From NCBI RefSeq assembly GCF_001440545.1, contig NZ_LKHP01000011.1, positions 1 through 64,000 of the forward strand: a DNA stretch of 64,000 nt, given 5' to 3'. Origin of the DNA: Caloramator mitchellensis. GTDB lineage: Bacteria > Bacillota > Clostridia > Clostridiales > Caloramatoraceae. The first letter of the stretch is position 1. The number at the start of each line of letters is the position of its first letter. Of the stretch, positions 27,218-34,866 are shown in pieces. Position numbers and translations under genes: made by a program. The notes beneath the pieces are model-generated. The model made no database searches. It was not told where the DNA came from and was given only the letters and a program-made list of their open reading frames with translations.

Positions 27218-29347
27218 ATGAGTGACAGCGATATAAAAAAATCATTTTCCGAAAGTGCTAAAAGAATGAGCGGAGATACTCACAGCTTTGGATATCACCT
27301 TAGTGACAGCGGATTTAACGACCCAAATTCACATGAAGATATACATAACAAGCTTAATGTAGACTATGAATCAATTGAAAAATCCCCACCTATGGAAGAA
27401 GTGCATAAATGGCAGAGGGAACATATTAAAACTAATGATCAATCAAAGGAAGGCTTTCCGTTAAACGTAATAATTGACCCTGCAATGCGTGAAATGTATC
27501 AAGTAGTTCATAATGCTGGGATGACAAACGTATTTGATAGATTCAGCCAGCAACAGCCTATACAATGTAAATTCTGTGTAGAGGGACTTTCCTGTCAGCT
27601 TTGTGCAAATGGACCATGCAGAATAAGTCCCAAGGTTCCAAGGGGAGTTTGTGGAGTAGATGCTCATACAATGGTTGCAAGAAACTTTATGTATAGACAC
27701 GTTACAATAGGAACATCAGCAAATATCTTCCATGCTCATCAGGCAGCAAGAACATTAAAGGCTGCAGGAGAACACCCTGAAAGTGGACTTAAGATTAGAG
27801 ATGCTGAAAAGCTTAAAAAATATGCTGAAATGGCTGGACTTGATATTAACAAACCATCAAATCAGCTTGCAGTTGATTTTGCAAACTGGGTTATGGATGA
27901 TATACATTCGCCCTTCCATACTCCTTCAAAAACTGTTGAAGCCTTTGCTCCTGCAAAACGCAAAGAGCTTTGGAGAAAACTTGACCTATTCCCTGGCGGA
28001 GGCTATAGTGAGGTAGCATATGCGCAGACGAGATGTATGACAAACTTTACATCAGACCCGGTTGAATTTCTTTTAAACAGCGTAAGGCTTGGTATTGCTA
28101 ACGAATATCAGGGACTTTTCATGCTGGATATATTACAGGAAATATTAATGGGAACTCAAGAAATAGCAATGAAAAAGCAAAACATGGGATTGCTAAAAGA
28201 AAATACGATAAATATTATTACAAACGGTCATATGCCTCTACTTGCTCACGTGGTAATCGACCTTGCATCAACAGATGAATGGCAGCAAAAAGCAAGGGAT
28301 GCCGGCGCTGATGGATTCCAAATACTAGGTCATGTTTGCGAAGGTCAGCAGCTTATAAATTATCAAGGAACTCACAATCAAAAGGCATATACAGGACAAG
28401 AGGGAGAATGGCTGTCAGAAGAATATCTTATTGCAACAGGTGTTGTAGATCTATTTATGTTCGACTACAACTGCACGGTTCCTACCCTACCAATCTATGC
28501 TAAAAGATTTGGAACAAAGCTTGTAAGTTCACACCCTGTAATAAAGCTTCAAGGAACAGAAACTCTAGATTTTATTCCGGAAAAAATGAGCGAGCAGGCA
28601 GCTAAGGTTTTAAATATGGCAATTGAATCGTTTAAAAATAGAAAATCTGAAAACAGGAAGGTATATATACCACCTCACGTTTCAGAATGTATGGTTGGAT
28701 TTAGCACTGAATCTGTGAAAAAGGCGCTTGGTGGCAGCTTCAAACCATTAATTGAACAAATTGCTAATGGTAATATTAGAGGCATTGCAACAATAGTTGG
28801 CTGCACAACAGCAAGATATGGTCAGGGAGGAAGCAATATATTTAAAATTACAAAGGGACTAATTGAAAATAATATACTTGTATTGTCAGGTGGCTGCACA
28901 TCATCTGTTATGGAATACACTGGCCTTACTAATCCTAATGCTGCAGATGAAGCAGGTGAAGGTTTAAAATCTGTTTGCAAGCAGCTTGGAATACCACCTG
29001 TTCTAACCTATGGTGCTTGTGTTGACATAGGTAAGATGACACAAACAGCTAAGGAAATTGCTGACGAACTTGGAGTAGATACAAATAAACTGCCTTTAGT
29101 AATAGGTGCACCAGAATATCTAGAACAAAAAGCTGTTGCTGATGCCTGCACAGCTGTTGCCCTTGGTTGGCTTGTTCACATTGCACCAGTTCCATCAATC
29201 ACAGGAAGCGATTTAGTAGTAAAGACTCTTACAGAAACAACCGAAACATTAGGGCTTGGCAAAGTTGTTGTAGAAATGGATGCTGAAAAAACTGTTAAAA
29301 TATACGTTGACCATATTGAAAAAAAGCGTAAAGAATTAGGTATATAA
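27218..29347 (+). CDS. cooS: Ni-Fe carbon monoxide dehydrogenase catalytic subunit
   Basis: CO dehydrogenase of 709 residues that interconverts CO and CO2 with transfer of two electrons. C-cluster ligands are all visible: His in NGHMPLL, and Cys in GHVCEGQ, DYNCTVP, IVGCTTA, SGGCTSS and YGACVDI; the conserved lysine is in APEYLEQKA. B-cluster cysteines are 126, 129, 134 and 145. The D-cluster region is unusual: Cys117 and Cys120 form CX2C, while the position of the usual second cysteine is Ser125. This matches the short motif reported for Desulfovibrio vulgaris CODH, which binds [2Fe-2S]. The N-terminus is about 75 residues longer than in CooS-II. The start has GGGAGG upstream. Confidence 0.95.
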   Translation: MSDSDIKKSFSESAKRMSGDTHSFGYHLSDSGFNDPNSHEDIHNKLNVDYESIEKSPPMEEVHKWQREHIKTNDQSKEGFPLNVIIDPAMREMYQVVHNAGMTNVFDRFSQQQPIQCKFCVEGLSCQLCANGPCRISPKVPRGVCGVDAHTMVARNFMYRHVTIGTSANIFHAHQAARTLKAAGEHPESGLKIRDAEKLKKYAEMAGLDINKPSNQLAVDFANWVMDDIHSPFHTPSKTVEAFAPAKRKELWRKLDLFPGGGYSEVAYAQTRCMTNFTSDPVEFLLNSVRLGIANEYQGLFMLDILQEILMGTQEIAMKKQNMGLLKENTINIITNGHMPLLAHVVIDLASTDEWQQKARDAGADGFQILGHVCEGQQLINYQGTHNQKAYTGQEGEWLSEEYLIATGVVDLFMFDYNCTVPTLPIYAKRFGTKLVSSHPVIKLQGTETLDFIPEKMSEQAAKVLNMAIESFKNRKSENRKVYIPPHVSECMVGFSTESVKKALGGSFKPLIEQIANGNIRGIATIVGCTTARYGQGGSNIFKITKGLIENNILVLSGGCTSSVMEYTGLTNPNAADEAGEGLKSVCKQLGIPPVLTYGACVDIGKMTQTAKEIADELGVDTNKLPLVIGAPEYLEQKAVADACTAVALGWLVHIAPVPSITGSDLVVKTLTETTETLGLGKVVVEMDAEKTVKIYVDHIEKKRKELGI

Positions 29348-29351
29348 TAAA

Positions 29352-29401
29352 TTAGGGGCTGCGGCAAAATAAGTTAAATATATTTGTGCAACAGCCCCTA
29401 A
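29352..29401. terminator. bidirectional terminator between cooS and DUF1450 copy 2
   Basis: Arms TTAGGGGCTG and CAGCCCCTAA enclose a structured loop of about 30 bases and serve both converging genes. AAATTAT follows on the plus strand. Confidence 0.75.
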
Positions 29402-29404
29402 AAA

Positions 29405-29620
29405 TTATATCATTTCTTTTATTTTATCGAAAAGAGCATCTGGACTATCGGCTTCGATAATTTCACCATCAACAAGTGCATATGGTCCTGCTGCACAGTT
29501 GCCGCAATAACCAAGGCAAGGTGCCACTTCAACTGAAACTCCTTCAAGAAGTCTTAGCTTTTCTACAGTTGTATCTGTGCCATGTGCAAAATTATTTTCG
29601 CAGAATTGAATAACCGCCAT
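29405..29620 (-). CDS. DUF1450 (YuzB-like) small cysteine protein, copy 2
   Basis: Protein of 71 residues, closely similar to the product at 25659 (shared CENNF, HGTD, VEKL, CLGYCG, VGPYALVD-like AGPYALVD). Cysteines: 7, then CLGYCGNC. The pair flanks the FNOR-cooS region on both sides, on the same strand. This suggests duplication around the CODH locus. It converges with cooS and shares a terminator with it. Start has GAGGTG upstream. Confidence 0.85.
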   Translation of the reverse strand: MAVIQFCENNFAHGTDTTVEKLRLLEGVSVEVAPCLGYCGNCAAGPYALVDGEIIEADSPDALFDKIKEMI

Positions 29621-29829
29621 AAAATCACCTCAAAATAATCAATTTTTATTGATAACTATTATCATATAATAATTATAACACCGTATGATGAATTTGTAAA
29701 TCGTTAAAATTGTTAATAAATTAACTTTAAATTTATAGTAAAATTTCAATTTAAGATATTGACTATTAATGGGAATACTGTTATTATTTAATTAAGAAAT
29801 GTCGAATAATGTTGATAGGAGGAGAAATA

Positions 29830-30075
29830 ATGAAATCAACAGGTGTTGTAAGAAAAGTAGACGAGCTAGGTAGAATAGTAATTCCAATCGAATTAAGAAG
29901 AACTTTGGAAATTGGTGAAAAGGATGCTCTTGAAATTTACGTAGATGGTGAGCAAATAATACTTAAAAAGTATCAACCAGCTTGCATATTCTGCGGAGAT
30001 GCAAGGGATGTAATAAACTACAAAGGCAAAAATATTTGCAAAGTTTGCTTAAACGAATTAAAAAACGATAGATAA
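29830..30075 (+). CDS. AbrB-family transition-state regulator
   Basis: Protein of 81 residues. It has an N-terminal SpoVT/AbrB swapped-hairpin DNA-binding domain (MKSTGVVRKVDELGRIVIPI, LRRTLEIGEKDALEIYVDG) and a C-terminal zinc-ribbon-like pair of CxxC motifs (CIFCGD and CKVCLN), an arrangement found in clostridial AbrB proteins. The ATG at 29830 has AGGAGGAG upstream. In Bacillus, abrB is next to yabC/metS, as rsmI is here. Probably a global regulator of stationary-phase and sporulation genes. Confidence 0.92.
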   Translation: MKSTGVVRKVDELGRIVIPIELRRTLEIGEKDALEIYVDGEQIILKKYQPACIFCGDARDVINYKGKNICKVCLNELKNDR

Positions 30076-30082
30076 TCCCCTT

Positions 30083-30122
30083 TAGGCATGCAGATTACCC
30101 CCCATACATACTGCATGCCTTT
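30083..30122. terminator. bidirectional terminator between abrB-like gene and rsmI
   Basis: Arms AGGCATGCAG and CTGCATGCCT enclose a C-rich loop, followed by TTTTTTATAT on the plus strand. Confidence 0.85.
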
Positions 30123-30123
30123 T

Positions 30124-30966
30124 TTATATATCTAACACCATTTTGTAAACTTCAGATTTTGGAATATTTCTTTCCTTTGCAACCTTTTTTATCGCATCCA
30201 TCTTGCTAAATCCTTCTTCAATATATTTTTTTACATGTTCTTCAATCGAAATCTCGCTCAAAGTTTCTTCCATTTTCTTTTCTTTTTCTTCCTTTGAAAG
30301 ACCCTCTAATATAAGCACAAATTCACCAAGAGGCTTTTTTTGTTTAAACGTGTCGATCGCCTCTTTTAAGGTGCATCTTATTATTTCTTCATATTTTTTA
30401 GTAAGCTCCCTGCAAAGTGCAATTTTTCTATTTCCAAATGTTTTGTAAAGGTCTTCTAATGTTCTCTCAAGCTTATGTGGAGCCTCATAAAAAATAATAG
30501 TTCTTTCTTCATCCAAAAGAGCCTCCAGCCTTTCCCTCCTGCCCTTTTTATCAACAGGCAAAAAACCTTCAAATACAAATCGAGAAGTATTAAGCCCAGA
30601 AACTATAAGAGCATTTACAAATGCTGTAGGACCTGGTATGCCAAAAACTTTAATATCGTTTTCTATTGCCATCTTGACAAGAGCCTCTCCAGGGTCAGAA
30701 ATCCCAGGGGTTCCAGCATCAGTAACAAGTGCCATGCTCTCTCCTTCTAAAACCCTTTTTATTATCTTTTCTCCGCTCTCGTATTTATTATGTTCATGAT
30801 AGCTTATTAAAGGCTTCTTTATTTCAAAATGATTTAAAAGCTTTAATGTTTGCCTTGTATCCTCCGCTGCAATAAAATGAACGGATTTCAATATCTCAAG
30901 CGCTCTTAATGTTATATCGCCCAAATTTCCGATAGGCGTTGCCACAAGATAAATATAACCTGCCAT
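30124..30966 (-). CDS. rsmI: 16S rRNA (cytidine-1402-2'-O)-methyltransferase
   Basis: RsmI, 280 residues, methylates the ribose of C1402 in the decoding centre. Seen: VATPIGNLGDITLRALE at the N-terminus, AEDTRQTLKLLNH near residue 30, ALVTDAGTPGISDPG near 78, FYEAPHKL near 165. The ATG at 30966 has GGGGAGG six bases upstream; the longer frame beginning MNVTYG starts in repeat copy 13. It follows the trmN6-like gene, as yabC follows yabB in Bacillus. Confidence 0.94.
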   Translation of the reverse strand: MAGYIYLVATPIGNLGDITLRALEILKSVHFIAAEDTRQTLKLLNHFEIKKPLISYHEHNKYESGEKIIKRVLEGESMALVTDAGTPGISDPGEALVKMAIENDIKVFGIPGPTAFVNALIVSGLNTSRFVFEGFLPVDKKGRRERLEALLDEERTIIFYEAPHKLERTLEDLYKTFGNRKIALCRELTKKYEEIIRCTLKEAIDTFKQKKPLGEFVLILEGLSKEEKEKKMEETLSEISIEEHVKKYIEEGFSKMDAIKKVAKERNIPKSEVYKMVLDI

Positions 30967-30981
30967 TTTTACCTCCCCATA

Positions 30982-31035
30982 GGTGACATTCACTTGATTT
31001 CTTGACTTCTTGATTTGTTTGTCAATTTTAACAAG
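30982..31035 (+). repeat. interspersed repeat copy 13
   Basis: Fills the gap between the trmN6-like gene and rsmI. The GTGAC end is by the rsmI ribosome binding site and the ACAAG end touches the TAG stop of the upstream gene. Confidence 0.93.
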
Positions 31036-31773
31036 CTATCTATCACCCATATTATACATTTTTAAAACTTCCTCTGTGTAATTCCCATTTTCATCATAAA
31101 CAAAAAGCGGTTTTTCTACTTTCAAAAATTCTCCACCAGCCTTTACAGCTTCAATTAAAACCATGTTAGGCTCCTTATCAATCTTAGGATGCACAAATCT
31201 AATTCTTTTTAGTGCAAATTTATGGTTGCTAAGCCCCACTATAATATCTTTTAATCTTTCGGGACGATGAATCATGTAAAATCTGCCATAGCCCTTTAAA
31301 AGCCTTGAAGCAGAAAAAATGAGTTCGTCAAGATTAATTAGAATCTCGTGCCTTGAAATTGCCTTTTTGTCTTCTGGATTTTTAAGACCCGTATCGCTTT
31401 TTTTATAGGGTGGATTAGACACAACAACATCAAATGAGTTTATGCCAATCGTTCTAAAGCAATCCTTGATGTCACCTTCATAAATTTCAATCTTTTCTTC
31501 CAATTTATTTAACTCAATGCTTCTTCTTGCCATTTCTGCAACTTGGCTTTGTATCTCAACTCCAATTATCTTGCTAGGTTTGTATTTTCCATACATAAGA
31601 AGGGGAATTATCCCCGTTCCGGTTCCTAAATCCACTACCTTCTCCTTTTTCCTTGCAAAAGCAAAGGAAGATAACAAAACCGCATCTATTCCAAAGCAAA
31701 ACCAATCAGGGTTTTGAATTATCCTTAAATTTTCAAGTTGCAAATCATCAACTCTTTCTCCCGTTTTTAGCAT
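31036..31773 (-). CDS. TrmN6/YabB-type N6-adenine tRNA methyltransferase
   Basis: SAM-dependent methyltransferase of 245 residues, related to the enzyme that makes m6A37 in tRNA-Val. Seen: QNPDWFCFGIDAVLLSSFA near the start, VVDLGTGTGIIPLLM (SAM loop) near 45, and the amino-methyltransferase motif VVSNPPYKKSD near 120. The ATG at 31773 is chosen with GGGTGATG upstream; an ATG 12 bases further upstream lacks a site. It is upstream of rsmI, matching yabB-yabC in Bacillus. Exact substrate not proven. Confidence 0.88.
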   Translation of the reverse strand: MLKTGERVDDLQLENLRIIQNPDWFCFGIDAVLLSSFAFARKKEKVVDLGTGTGIIPLLMYGKYKPSKIIGVEIQSQVAEMARRSIELNKLEEKIEIYEGDIKDCFRTIGINSFDVVVSNPPYKKSDTGLKNPEDKKAISRHEILINLDELIFSASRLLKGYGRFYMIHRPERLKDIIVGLSNHKFALKRIRFVHPKIDKEPNMVLIEAVKAGGEFLKVEKPLFVYDENGNYTEEVLKMYNMGDR

Positions 31774-31785
31774 ATCATCACCCAT

Positions 31786-32260
31786 AGTAATTATACAGTA
31801 TATATCTTTTTTTGTGAACTTCTAAACTATATTAGGGCATTTTTGATTTGCTGCTATTTTGAAGCTATCATAATCCATTGTCCTTAATGAGAAGCTCGAT
31901 TTTGCAATGAGCATGGATATGAAGTTTTCAAGCAAACTTCTTGATATCATTACAATTAGTGTCTTTTATCATTTATCCGTAAGATTTCAGTCCAAAGTCC
32001 GCTTTCTGATTTTTCAAATTACGTCGCGGTGCATATTCTTTCCCTATACTAACCGTCGTCACTATTCAACCTACTACGGGACTTTAATGATAAGATTATG
32101 TATATTTAGCACGCACATAAAAAATCCATGTGAACGGATTCACACGGATTATAAAAGCTATCTTATTTAATTTTATTTGAAAGACTCCTGAGCTTAAGCA
32201 TATGCGTGAAATGATTTAGAAGCTATCCTATATAATTACACTTGCTACAATCGCGCAATT
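31786..32260. other. gene-free stretch with terminator
   Basis: No gene recognised. It holds the ansA terminator (32118-32150) and sequence of slightly higher GC near 32010-32090 that may be a decayed gene or element. Translation in all frames gave only short stop-interrupted pieces. Confidence 0.5.
32118..32150 (-). terminator. terminator downstream of ansA
   Basis: On the minus strand ATCCGTGTGAA-TCC-GTTCACATGGAT is followed by TTTTTTATG. It lies about 165 bases after the ansA stop, beyond repeat copy 14. Confidence 0.75.
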
Positions 32261-32314
32261 CTTGTCCAAATTGACAAACAAATCAAGAAGTCAAGAAATC
32301 AAGTGAATGTCACC
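32261..32314 (-). repeat. interspersed repeat copy 14
   Basis: Full copy. Its GTGAC end starts immediately after the TAA-TAG stops of ansA. Confidence 0.95.
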
Positions 32315-32316
32315 TA

Positions 32317-33300
32317 TTAATACAGTTCCATTTCAAATATTTTTTTAATTTCATCAAGGTTCCTTGTTTTTGAAAGTGCAACGATAAGTTTTATTCTTGC
32401 CTTTTGGCCAGGGAGATTGTCGCCGAAAATAACGCCTATGTTTCTTAAGTTTTTACCTCCGCCAGGGTAGCCGTAGGAATCAAGAACTCTTCCTTGAAAG
32501 CATCTTGAAACAACAACAACCGGTATATTATTATCGATTGCTCTCATTATACCATCAACCATCAAAGGTGGAACATTTCCGCGGCCCATTCCTTCAATTA
32601 CAAATCCATCTATACCTCTATCGATACAGAAATTTATATAGCTTGAATCCATTCCTGCAACTGCTTTAATAAGTTCAACTTTTGCGTCAATTTTCTCAAT
32701 TTCTATGCTCTGTTTTCTTTTAGTGTCTCTATAGAATATTACTTTATTGCTGTCAACAATTCCAATAGGTCCTGCGTTTGGAGATTGGAATGCGTTAAGG
32801 CTCATAGAATTTGCCTTTGTAACTTCACTTGCAAGAAGCAGTTCGCTGTTAAAGCAAACAAGAACGCCTCTTCCTACTGCCTCATTAGAAATAGCCGTGC
32901 AGATTGAAGCTGCAAGGTTGTGCGGACCGTCATATCCAAGCTCTGAACTATTTCTCATAGCACCTGTAACGATAACCGGCTTTTCTGAATCAAGAGTCAA
33001 ATCAAGCAGATAAGCAGTTTCTTCTAATGAATCCGTCCCATGAGTTACAACAACCCCTGTTATATCTTCGCGGTTTAAAAGTTCCTTTATAAACTTAGAC
33101 AGCTCAAACATTTTTTCAAGAGTCATATGAGGACCTGGTAAATTTGAAAACGTATAGGGTTCAATTTCCGCATAACCTTCAATGCCTGTAACCATTGAAA
33201 GTATCTCCTGAGCCGAAAGAGTAGGAACCGCTGCTTTAATCCTTGGGTCTACCTTCATTGAGATTGTCCCACCATTGAATACTATTGCTACCTTTTTCAT
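32317..33300 (-). CDS. ansA: L-asparaginase
   Basis: Cytoplasmic asparaginase of 327 residues (no signal peptide) that hydrolyses asparagine to aspartate and ammonia. The two threonine-containing catalytic motifs are present: FNGGTISM near residue 10 and VVTHGTDSLEETAY near 85; a further conserved stretch is VIVTGAMRNSSELGYDGPHN (residues near 108-127). Start has AGGGAGG upstream, preceded by a perfect palindrome at 33316-33330. It is divergent from ccdA. Confidence 0.92.
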   Translation of the reverse strand: MKKVAIVFNGGTISMKVDPRIKAAVPTLSAQEILSMVTGIEGYAEIEPYTFSNLPGPHMTLEKMFELSKFIKELLNREDITGVVVTHGTDSLEETAYLLDLTLDSEKPVIVTGAMRNSSELGYDGPHNLAASICTAISNEAVGRGVLVCFNSELLLASEVTKANSMSLNAFQSPNAGPIGIVDSNKVIFYRDTKRKQSIEIEKIDAKVELIKAVAGMDSSYINFCIDRGIDGFVIEGMGRGNVPPLMVDGIMRAIDNNIPVVVVSRCFQGRVLDSYGYPGGGKNLRNIGVIFGDNLPGQKARIKLIVALSKTRNLDEIKKIFEMELY

Positions 33301-33315
33301 AAAAAATCCTCCCTA

Positions 33316-33330
33316 AAGTGCCAGGCACTT
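33316..33330. repeat. solo terminal palindrome of the repeat family
   Basis: AAGTGCC-A-GGCACTT, a perfect 7-bp-arm palindrome just upstream of the ansA ribosome binding site. It occupies the position that the GTGAC end of full copies takes at other genes, and it resembles the variant ends GTGCCATTCAC and GTGCCTGTCAC. It may be a remnant or minimal copy, or an unrelated operator. Confidence 0.4.
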
Positions 33331-33512
33331 AAGATTAAGTTCAATTATATTATATAATAAATATAAAGTGATAGAAATACTTGCATAAAATTTTATTAAT
33401 TTAACTTTCGCGTGAAGGAAAACTTTCATGCGATGAATTATAAATAGTTGTTGATAATTGGAATTTATCATAGTAAAATATTATTATACCCCACCAGGGC
33501 AGGAGGTGTTTT

Positions 33513-34187
33513 ATGAAGGATATTACATTCGGAATTGTTTTTCTAGAAGGAGTTGCGTCATTTTTGTCCCCTTGTTTTTTGCCATTGATTCCGGTATATC
33601 TTGCTTATTTATCGGGTGAGGCAAAGGATAAAAGATTAGTAAAAAACTCAATATCATTTATACTTGGATTTACTTTAATATTTGTCTTGCTTGGTGCAAC
33701 AGCAAGTGGAGTTGGCAAGTTCCTGCTCGCATACAGGGATTTGTTTGATAAGGTCCTTGGAGTAGTAATCATAATAATGGGACTATTTTATCTTGATATA
33801 ATAAAATCAAATTTTTTGATGATGGAAAGAAAAGTTAATATAGAAACACAGAACCAAGGCTTTTTAAAAGGTTTTTTACTTGGAGTTGGGCTTGCTTTTG
33901 GATGGACTCCATGTATAGGGCCAATTCTTGCATCGGTTCTTGCAATTGCAGCAAGCAAAAGCTCAATGATATTTGGTATAATACTTTTATTTATATATTC
34001 AATGGGAATAGCGGTTCCATTTATAATAATGGCTTATTTGATTCAAAGGTTTAACATAAAGACAAATGTATTAATGAAAAAAGCTAAAATAGTTAAACTA
34101 ATTACAGGGGTTATAATGATTTTAACTGGAATAATGCTATTTACTGGATATTTTGAAAGACTATCAAGTTACTTGTGGAGGTTATAA
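33513..34187 (+). CDS. ccdA: CcdA-type thiol-disulfide membrane transporter
   Basis: Membrane protein of 224 residues with six predicted spans. CcdA moves reducing equivalents from cytoplasmic thioredoxin across the membrane. The two redox cysteines are in FLSPCFLPLIPVYLAY near residue 20 and FGWTPCIGPILAS near 131. The start has GGCAGGAGGTG upstream. The tlpA start follows the stop by two bases, so the two form an operon for exported-protein disulfide reduction. Confidence 0.92.
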   Translation: MKDITFGIVFLEGVASFLSPCFLPLIPVYLAYLSGEAKDKRLVKNSISFILGFTLIFVLLGATASGVGKFLLAYRDLFDKVLGVVIIIMGLFYLDIIKSNFLMMERKVNIETQNQGFLKGFLLGVGLAFGWTPCIGPILASVLAIAASKSSMIFGIILLFIYSMGIAVPFIIMAYLIQRFNIKTNVLMKKAKIVKLITGVIMILTGIMLFTGYFERLSSYLWRL

Positions 34188-34189
34188 TC

Positions 34190-34735
34190 ATGAACAAAAA
34201 ATCAATTTATATTTTAATTATTGTTTTTCTTGTGGTGCTATTAGGATATAGCTTCACTAAGCTTGGCCCAAGTTCGGGAGAGCAAAATATACAGAATATA
34301 AATGAACAAACAAATCAGAGCACGCTTGAAGGTGCAAAGGATTTTGAACTTGAAAATTTGAATGGAGATAAAGTCAAGCTTTCAGACTACAAAGGGAAAG
34401 TCATTGTTTTAAACTTCTTTGCAACTTGGTGCCCACCTTGTAAAGCTGAACTTCCTGGATTTGTTAAGGTTGTTGAAGAGTATAAAGACAAGGATGTAGT
34501 TTTTTTATTTGTTGATGTTGGAGAAGACAATTCAACTGTAAAGGGATTTTTAGATGAAAATGGATATAAATTCACACCCCTTATGGACTATGACGGCAAG
34601 GTTTCTGATATGTATGGAGTAAGGGGAATTCCGACAACCTTCATAATCAGCAAAGGCTTTGAACAAAAAGAGCAGCATGTCGGATTCATGGATGAAGGAA
34701 CCCTAAAGGATTTAATCGATGCTGCACTTTGGTGA
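34190..34735 (+). CDS. membrane-anchored TlpA/ResA-like thioredoxin
   Basis: Thiol-disulfide oxidoreductase of 181 residues. An N-terminal membrane anchor (YILIIVFLVVLLGYSF) precedes a thioredoxin fold with FATWCPPCKAELP (CxxC) near residue 85 and the cis-proline in RGIPTTFII near 150. The ATG at 34190 is chosen with GGAGG eight bases upstream. Likely reduced by CcdA. The last codon TGG is followed by a TGA that belongs to repeat copy 15. Confidence 0.92.
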   Translation: MNKKSIYILIIVFLVVLLGYSFTKLGPSSGEQNIQNINEQTNQSTLEGAKDFELENLNGDKVKLSDYKGKVIVLNFFATWCPPCKAELPGFVKVVEEYKDKDVVFLFVDVGEDNSTVKGFLDENGYKFTPLMDYDGKVSDMYGVRGIPTTFIISKGFEQKEQHVGFMDEGTLKDLIDAALW

Positions 34736-34784
34736 CATTCACTTGATTTCTTGACTTCTTGATTTGTTTGTCAATTTGGACAAG
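34731..34784 (+). repeat. interspersed repeat copy 15
   Basis: A copy matching the majority sequence at every position. Its GTGAC end provides the tlpA stop. A terminator hairpin follows 25 bases later. Confidence 0.97.
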
Positions 34785-34809
34785 TCTAAAGAAAAATAGT
34801 TTTAGCAAA

Positions 34810-34842
34810 AGCCCAGGGTTGTTTTTTAACTTGCCCTGGGCT
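34810..34842. terminator. bidirectional terminator between tlpA-like gene and HD-GYP gene
   Basis: Arms AGCCCAGGG and CCCTGGGCT with a 15-base loop. On the minus strand TTTTGC follows; on the plus strand AATTAT. Confidence 0.7.
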
Positions 34843-34866
34843 AATTATAAATTTATTAAGTTTTGT

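Noticed and set aside
27461-27700. Antisense 79-codon frame inside cooS
   Set aside because: Lies opposite the highly conserved cluster-binding region of cooS and has no start signals; a shadow frame.
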